Assembly (NCBI GenBank): GCA_030602265.1
Contig: JAUWAB010000007.1
Span: forward strand, 44,795-108,794
Direction: 5' to 3'
Origin: Prolixibacteraceae bacterium
Lineage (GTDB): Bacteria; Bacteroidota; Bacteroidia; Bacteroidales; Prolixibacteraceae
Length of the DNA stretch: 64,000 nucleotides
Part shown: positions 60,064 through 64,000 of the stretch, piece after piece
Layout of the letters: each line of letters starts with the position of its first letter
Position numbering within the stretch: the stretch's first letter is position 1
Notes under the pieces: model-generated
What the model was told of the DNA's origin: nothing
Databases searched by the model: none
The model's input: the letters and a program-made list of their open reading frames with translations, nothing else
Translations under genes and position numbers: made by a program

Positions 60064-61188
60064 TCAGGAAAGGTGATATCCCTGGCTGTTCATTTCCGAC
60101 GTTCTGAACCAGTTGTACTGATCATCCATAAACGGATAGTCCCAGCATCCCAGGCTGTGGAAGATATTTCCGCCGAAACCGGTCTTGAAGCGGTAAAGTC
60201 CGTACATGGGGTGCATCGGATCGGGATTGGGCGAGACTCCGAACATATCGTACTCGGTGCATCCCATCTGTTTGGATATCCGGATAGCTTCCCACTGAAG
60301 GGCATAAGGGGCCATAAGCTGACGGTGTGCAGAGGATGAAGCGCCGTACAGATAGGAGCCCCGGTTCCCGGTAACAATAAGGAACATGGCCGCCAGCGGG
60401 ATATTTTCGCATTCGGCAACCAAAAGGAACACACCGGCAGGATCTTCGGCGTCCAATTCACGGGCAGCCAGCACGGCCTCAAAGTATTTGAGGTCATGTA
60501 CATAAAGCCGGTTGCGGGCGGCAGTTTCCAGATAAAGTTCATACCAGACATGAATCTGGTCGATACCCAGGGTTTTTACATGAATGCCTTTTCTCACGGC
60601 CAGATGGATATTGTACCGGGTTTTGGGTTTCATGCTTAAAAGGATTTCCGGAAGGTCCCTCCGGAGGTCCACAAAAACCGTATTGGATGGCAGGATATTA
60701 TGATATGACTTGTGAAAATTCCAGTTGACGGTATTGAAGTTAAAGCGCATCTCACGGGCATACAGGTCAGGCTCACCCAGCCAGTTCCCGTCCACATCGA
60801 AGTCAGATTCCGACTTGGCCCAGTAAGACTCCCAGCACAAGTCATATCGGATCATTATGCAATCACTGGGAAGAAAAGACCTGATCGATTCAGAAAGTTC
60901 TTCCAGAAACCTACCCTGTTCTTCCTCTGCCGGTTCAAATTCGGGCCCATAAGGCACATAGGCAACCGAATGATACCGGTCGGGTTTACGCAAAGTAATC
61001 AACAGGTCCGATTCCACCCATCCCGATTGGGCTGAAGGCCCTGTAATAGCAGGATAGTCGGTTTTATAATTCAGGGCAAGCGTGGTATTGCCCAGGTTTT
61101 CCTTCACCTGCGACCAGAACGCCGTCTGCTGGACAATCGGTGTCCGGAAAAGCTGACCGGTGGGTTTGGGATGTACATCTGTTATCAT
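60064..61188 (-). CDS. FemAB/FemX family peptidyltransferase-like protein (GNAT-like fold)
   Basis: QQTAFWSQVKENLG; KTRYNIHLAVRKGIHVKTLG; ASSSAHRQLMAPYALQWEAIRISKQMGCTEYDMFGV. Confidence 0.85.
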   Translation of the reverse strand: MITDVHPKPTGQLFRTPIVQQTAFWSQVKENLGNTTLALNYKTDYPAITGPSAQSGWVESDLLITLRKPDRYHSVAYVPYGPEFEPAEEEQGRFLEELSESIRSFLPSDCIMIRYDLCWESYWAKSESDFDVDGNWLGEPDLYAREMRFNFNTVNWNFHKSYHNILPSNTVFVDLRRDLPEILLSMKPKTRYNIHLAVRKGIHVKTLGIDQIHVWYELYLETAARNRLYVHDLKYFEAVLAARELDAEDPAGVFLLVAECENIPLAAMFLIVTGNRGSYLYGASSSAHRQLMAPYALQWEAIRISKQMGCTEYDMFGVSPNPDPMHPMYGLYRFKTGFGGNIFHSLGCWDYPFMDDQYNWFRTSEMNSQGYHLS

Positions 61189-61227
61189 CTCATTAAACCA
61201 ATTAAATTCAAATTAATCAAAAACTGT

Positions 61228-61264
61228 AAAAAAACAACAACCACCTCCGGGAGACCGGAAGTGG
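61228..61264 (-). terminator. terminator-like hairpin with no upstream minus-strand CDS
   Basis: Minus strand CCACTTCCGG TCTC CCGGAGGTGG followed by TTGTTGTTTTTTT. Confidence 0.65.
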
Positions 61265-61313
61265 CAGTTTATATCTTAAAGCTCAAGGCTAAATAGCTGA
61301 ATTTCATTCAGGC
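61228..61313 (-). ncRNA. candidate ~85-nt small RNA or attenuated leader of the FemAB-like gene
   Basis: -7 box TACTTTTG (61324-61317), hairpin CTGAAT-GAA-ATTCAG (61311-61297), terminator hairpin 61264-61241 plus U-rich tract. Confidence 0.45.
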
Positions 61314-61358
61314 CGGCAAAAGTATCCAATTTATATCAATAAAGGAAATATAATTCCA

Positions 61359-61366
61359 TAGATTTG
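61359..61366 (+). promoter_or_regulatory. -7 box TAGATTTG upstream of the exported methyltransferase-like gene
   Basis: Exact TAnnTTTG, 35 nt before ATG 61402. Confidence 0.45.
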
Positions 61367-61401
61367 CAGGTAATTAGAGTAAACGGATAAAAACAGAGAT
61401 T

Positions 61402-62256
61402 ATGAGTATTAAAAATTACTTCCTGGGAGTATTGTTCCTGGCGTTTCTGCCCTTTTTTGCGTTTTCGCAGAATGAAACCGACAAGCCGGTTTTTGTACCT
61501 GAAGAGGGCATCGACGGGAAGGATGTAATCTGGTGGCCAACTCCTCCAACGCTAATCAAGTCAATGTTAGACATTGCAGGAGTGGGACCCGGCGATTTCG
61601 TGGTTGATCTCGGTTCGGGTGACGGGCGTATCGTCATAGAAGCGGCCAAACGGGGGGCCACGGCAGTGGGCATTGAATACAATCCCGACCTGGTAAAACT
61701 TTCGGAATACCGGGCAAAGCAGGAAGGCGTATCCGGCAAGGCTACCTTTTTGAATATGGACCTCTTTGAGTACGATTTATCGGGGGCTACCGTGATAACC
61801 ATGTATCTGCTGTCGGACCTCAATCTAAGACTGCGGCCTTCACTGCTGAAACTGAAACCGGGAACCCGGATCGTATCCAATACATTCGATCTTGGCGACT
61901 GGCAGGCAGATGAAAACATCACTGTAACGACTCCTTATCATTACCCCGACGGCTCATTCAGGCACAACGTAACCAACCGGGGCTATTACTGGATCGTACC
62001 TGCAGATGTGGCGGGTAGCTGGAGCCTCCTTGGCGGCCAGCTCAAACTTGAGCAGCATTACCAGAAGATTGAAGGCAGCTGGCAGAATGCCGGGAAATCT
62101 GTTCCGGTAACTTATGGCCGGATGACAGGAAACAGGATATCATTTACCATAGGCGACAGCGAGTATACAGGCACTTTAGAGAATGGCCGTATGCAAGGGA
62201 CCTTGAAGGTCTCCGGGGAAACCAGGAACTGGGAGGCTGACAGAATTGAAAACTAA
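61402..62256 (+). CDS. class I SAM-dependent methyltransferase-fold protein with N-terminal signal peptide
   Basis: Signal peptide [26 protein letters not shown]-binding motif [29 protein letters not shown]. Confidence 0.85.
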   Translation: MSIKNYFLGVLFLAFLPFFAFSQNETDKPVFVPEEGIDGKDVIWWPTPPTLIKSMLDIAGVGPGDFVVDLGSGDGRIVIEAAKRGATAVGIEYNPDLVKLSEYRAKQEGVSGKATFLNMDLFEYDLSGATVITMYLLSDLNLRLRPSLLKLKPGTRIVSNTFDLGDWQADENITVTTPYHYPDGSFRHNVTNRGYYWIVPADVAGSWSLLGGQLKLEQHYQKIEGSWQNAGKSVPVTYGRMTGNRISFTIGDSEYTGTLENGRMQGTLKVSGETRNWEADRIEN

Positions 62257-62273
62257 ATCATGAATGCACCAGA

Positions 62274-64000
62274 TTACTCTTCAAGCAGGTATCTGAGCTG
62301 GTCAAGCATGATGGGCACATCATCGGTATCGATACCTTGCCCAAGCAGGTAAGGCAGGTCTTCACCAAATACTTCCATGAACTTTCCGAGGGTAAATCCC
62401 TCTGACGACACAGATAGCCGGTATTGGTCGAGCGCCGCCTGCCGGTTTCCCAGGCTCCATTGTACATGACCCATGTTCATTTGGTCATGGTGGGTAGGCC
62501 CCGCATCCAGCAATTTTTGGTAATAGCTACCTGCCTGTTCCGTCCGGCCGGTTAAAAATGAACACCAGGCTATTGGGCGCCAGACTTTAGGATTTCCGGG
62601 AGCAAGGTATTCCACCCGGAAATAGCTTTTCAGAGCTTCTTCAAATTCATTCAGCTCGAGCAGGCAGTGTCCGATGTTCAGGTGAGTATTCAGGTCTTCG
62701 GGATCAAGGTTCTCTGCCGCGCGGTAATACTCCAGTGCTTTGGCGGGCTGTTTAAGGTTCCGGTAGCAGAGGGCTATCTTTTTAAGGTTCCACACGTGGT
62801 TGATTTCGTAAAGCTCCGCTTTCAGGTAACCTTCGAGGGCTTCTTCAAAATCTCCGGTCTTTTGGTGGCAATAGGCAATTTTCTGGTAGAGCTCACCACT
62901 GTTTTCAGGGGTCAGGAGCCTGCTGAAGATTCCGGTGGCCTCAGTGTACTGGTTTTTCAGGAAGTAAAACTCGCCGATATTGCGCAGCACCCCGGGATCT
63001 TCGCCAAGCAGCTCGCCAAGTACCCCAAGGTTATGAAAATCGAAGCGCCAGCTGAAGATGTCTTCCAGCCCGTTTTTCCGGGGATACAATTTATAGAACC
63101 GGTACAGGTCCTGGATATACTGGTTGGAGATAAACCCAGCCCTCCGCCCGGGGTCGGTGATGCCTTCATCCTTTTCCAGCTCTTTCCACTGTTCCTCTTC
63201 GGCATCTAAGGCACGGGCCATGAACTCCCGGTTATCCTGCGGCAACATCCGGAGGCTGAAACAGAAGGAATACTTGTCGGAGTTGCACAGCACGGGCGTG
63301 TGGCTCAGTGCTTCGAGAAGGCGTACTTCGAGGTCATCACGCCCGCGGTCGATTTCGGGATTCCATGGGAAAAACGGGAGGAACCAGTTGCTGACCTCCT
63401 GGAAAAAAGGGAACGACTTGAGCATGGCAAAGGAGCCCATAAATACATCGGCGCCCTCCATCTGCAACTCGGAGAATTCCTCCATCTTACTGAGCAGTCC
63501 GGGCGAATCACTGAACAGCTCTTCCCAGTCGGGGTTTTTATCCTCCGGAAGTCCTTCTTCCATGAGGCTGTCGAGGTTGATTTTGTTGCGCAGGTTGGGA
63601 CTTATTCGGATCATTTCCGGGAGGATCTCATCGCGGATCCGCTGGATAAGCTTTTCAGTTTCTTTACTTCTGAGCAGCTGAATGATGATACGTTCCAGGT
63701 TCTGAAGGAACCCGTGTTCTTCGGCAAGCAGTTTCAGCCGGCCGGTGATTTCAGGATAGAATGGCAGGCGACTGTCGTACCGGTAGAGGCTGATGAGCAA
63801 TCCGACCAGCGCCCGTTGCCTGATTTCCTCCTCGTCCACGTTGCAGGCGTCGAACAGCAGGCTGAACTTGGCCTGGTCGAAGCAGCGCAACAGGCTGAGG
63901 GTGACGGCAGTGACCATGAAAGAACGGTAATGTACAGGCACCGGGTTATTCTGAAAAAAAATACGCATTGCCTCACTTTCGGAAGATGACAATTTGTCAC
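62274..64000 (-). CDS. tetratricopeptide repeat protein, truncated at right edge of window
   Basis: TPR units (AKALEYYRAAENLDPEDLNTHLNIGHCLLELNEFEEALKSYFRVEYLAPGNPKVW). The frame stays open to position 64000 beyond the TTG given in the ORF track. Confidence 0.85.
   Translation of the reverse strand, partial: DKLSSSESEAMRIFFQNNPVPVHYRSFMVTAVTLSLLRCFDQAKFSLLFDACNVDEEEIRQRALVGLLISLYRYDSRLPFYPEITGRLKLLAEEHGFLQNLERIIIQLLRSKETEKLIQRIRDEILPEMIRISPNLRNKINLDSLMEEGLPEDKNPDWEELFSDSPGLLSKMEEFSELQMEGADVFMGSFAMLKSFPFFQEVSNWFLPFFPWNPEIDRGRDDLEVRLLEALSHTPVLCNSDKYSFCFSLRMLPQDNREFMARALDAEEEQWKELEKDEGITDPGRRAGFISNQYIQDLYRFYKLYPRKNGLEDIFSWRFDFHNLGVLGELLGEDPGVLRNIGEFYFLKNQYTEATGIFSRLLTPENSGELYQKIAYCHQKTGDFEEALEGYLKAELYEINHVWNLKKIALCYRNLKQPAKALEYYRAAENLDPEDLNTHLNIGHCLLELNEFEEALKSYFRVEYLAPGNPKVWRPIAWCSFLTGRTEQAGSYYQKLLDAGPTHHDQMNMGHVQWSLGNRQAALDQYRLSVSSEGFTLGKFMEVFGEDLPYLLGQGIDTDDVPIMLDQLRYLLEE

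Noticed and set aside
1-64000. Search for defence systems, prophage, transposons, tRNA/rRNA
   Set aside because: No recognisable signatures of these were found on either strand; not reported.

Overview
The window is a chromosomal segment of a Bacteroidota bacterium, probably Bacteroidales-like. This is inferred from TAnnTTTG promoters, DUF2723, LVIVD-repeat, GH3 and ParE/ParC proteins, and lipoprotein serpins. About 50 protein-coding genes are supported. I saw no tRNA, rRNA, CRISPR array, IS element, prophage or recognisable defence locus. Housekeeping genes include purE, hpt, adk, obg, topoisomerase IV B/A, aroK, lysC-type aspartate kinase, recR, purD, pruA and valS. Accessory content includes a sugar-phosphate catabolic cassette, a fused E1 plus E2 2-oxoacid dehydrogenase with a divergent GntR/UTRA regulator, an ECF sigma/envelope operon next to tandem lipoprotein serpins, GH3, DUF1338, DUF1080-PHP and Gfo/Idh/MocA genes. 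The most interesting signal is non-coding. Three promoter-like elements share GCAACCTT-N14-C[AG]TC[TA]A. They lie upstream of the ECF sigma operon (autoregulatory), upstream of the tandem serpins (divergent), and inside the sigma operon before an outer-membrane protein gene. Together they suggest an undescribed ECF regulon linking envelope sensing to protease inhibitors. Other non-coding candidates are small RNAs built as -7 box, hairpin, linker, terminator; a GTnTAnAC operator overlapping a promoter; a 28-bp inverted repeat; and a degenerate 46-47 bp tandem repeat.
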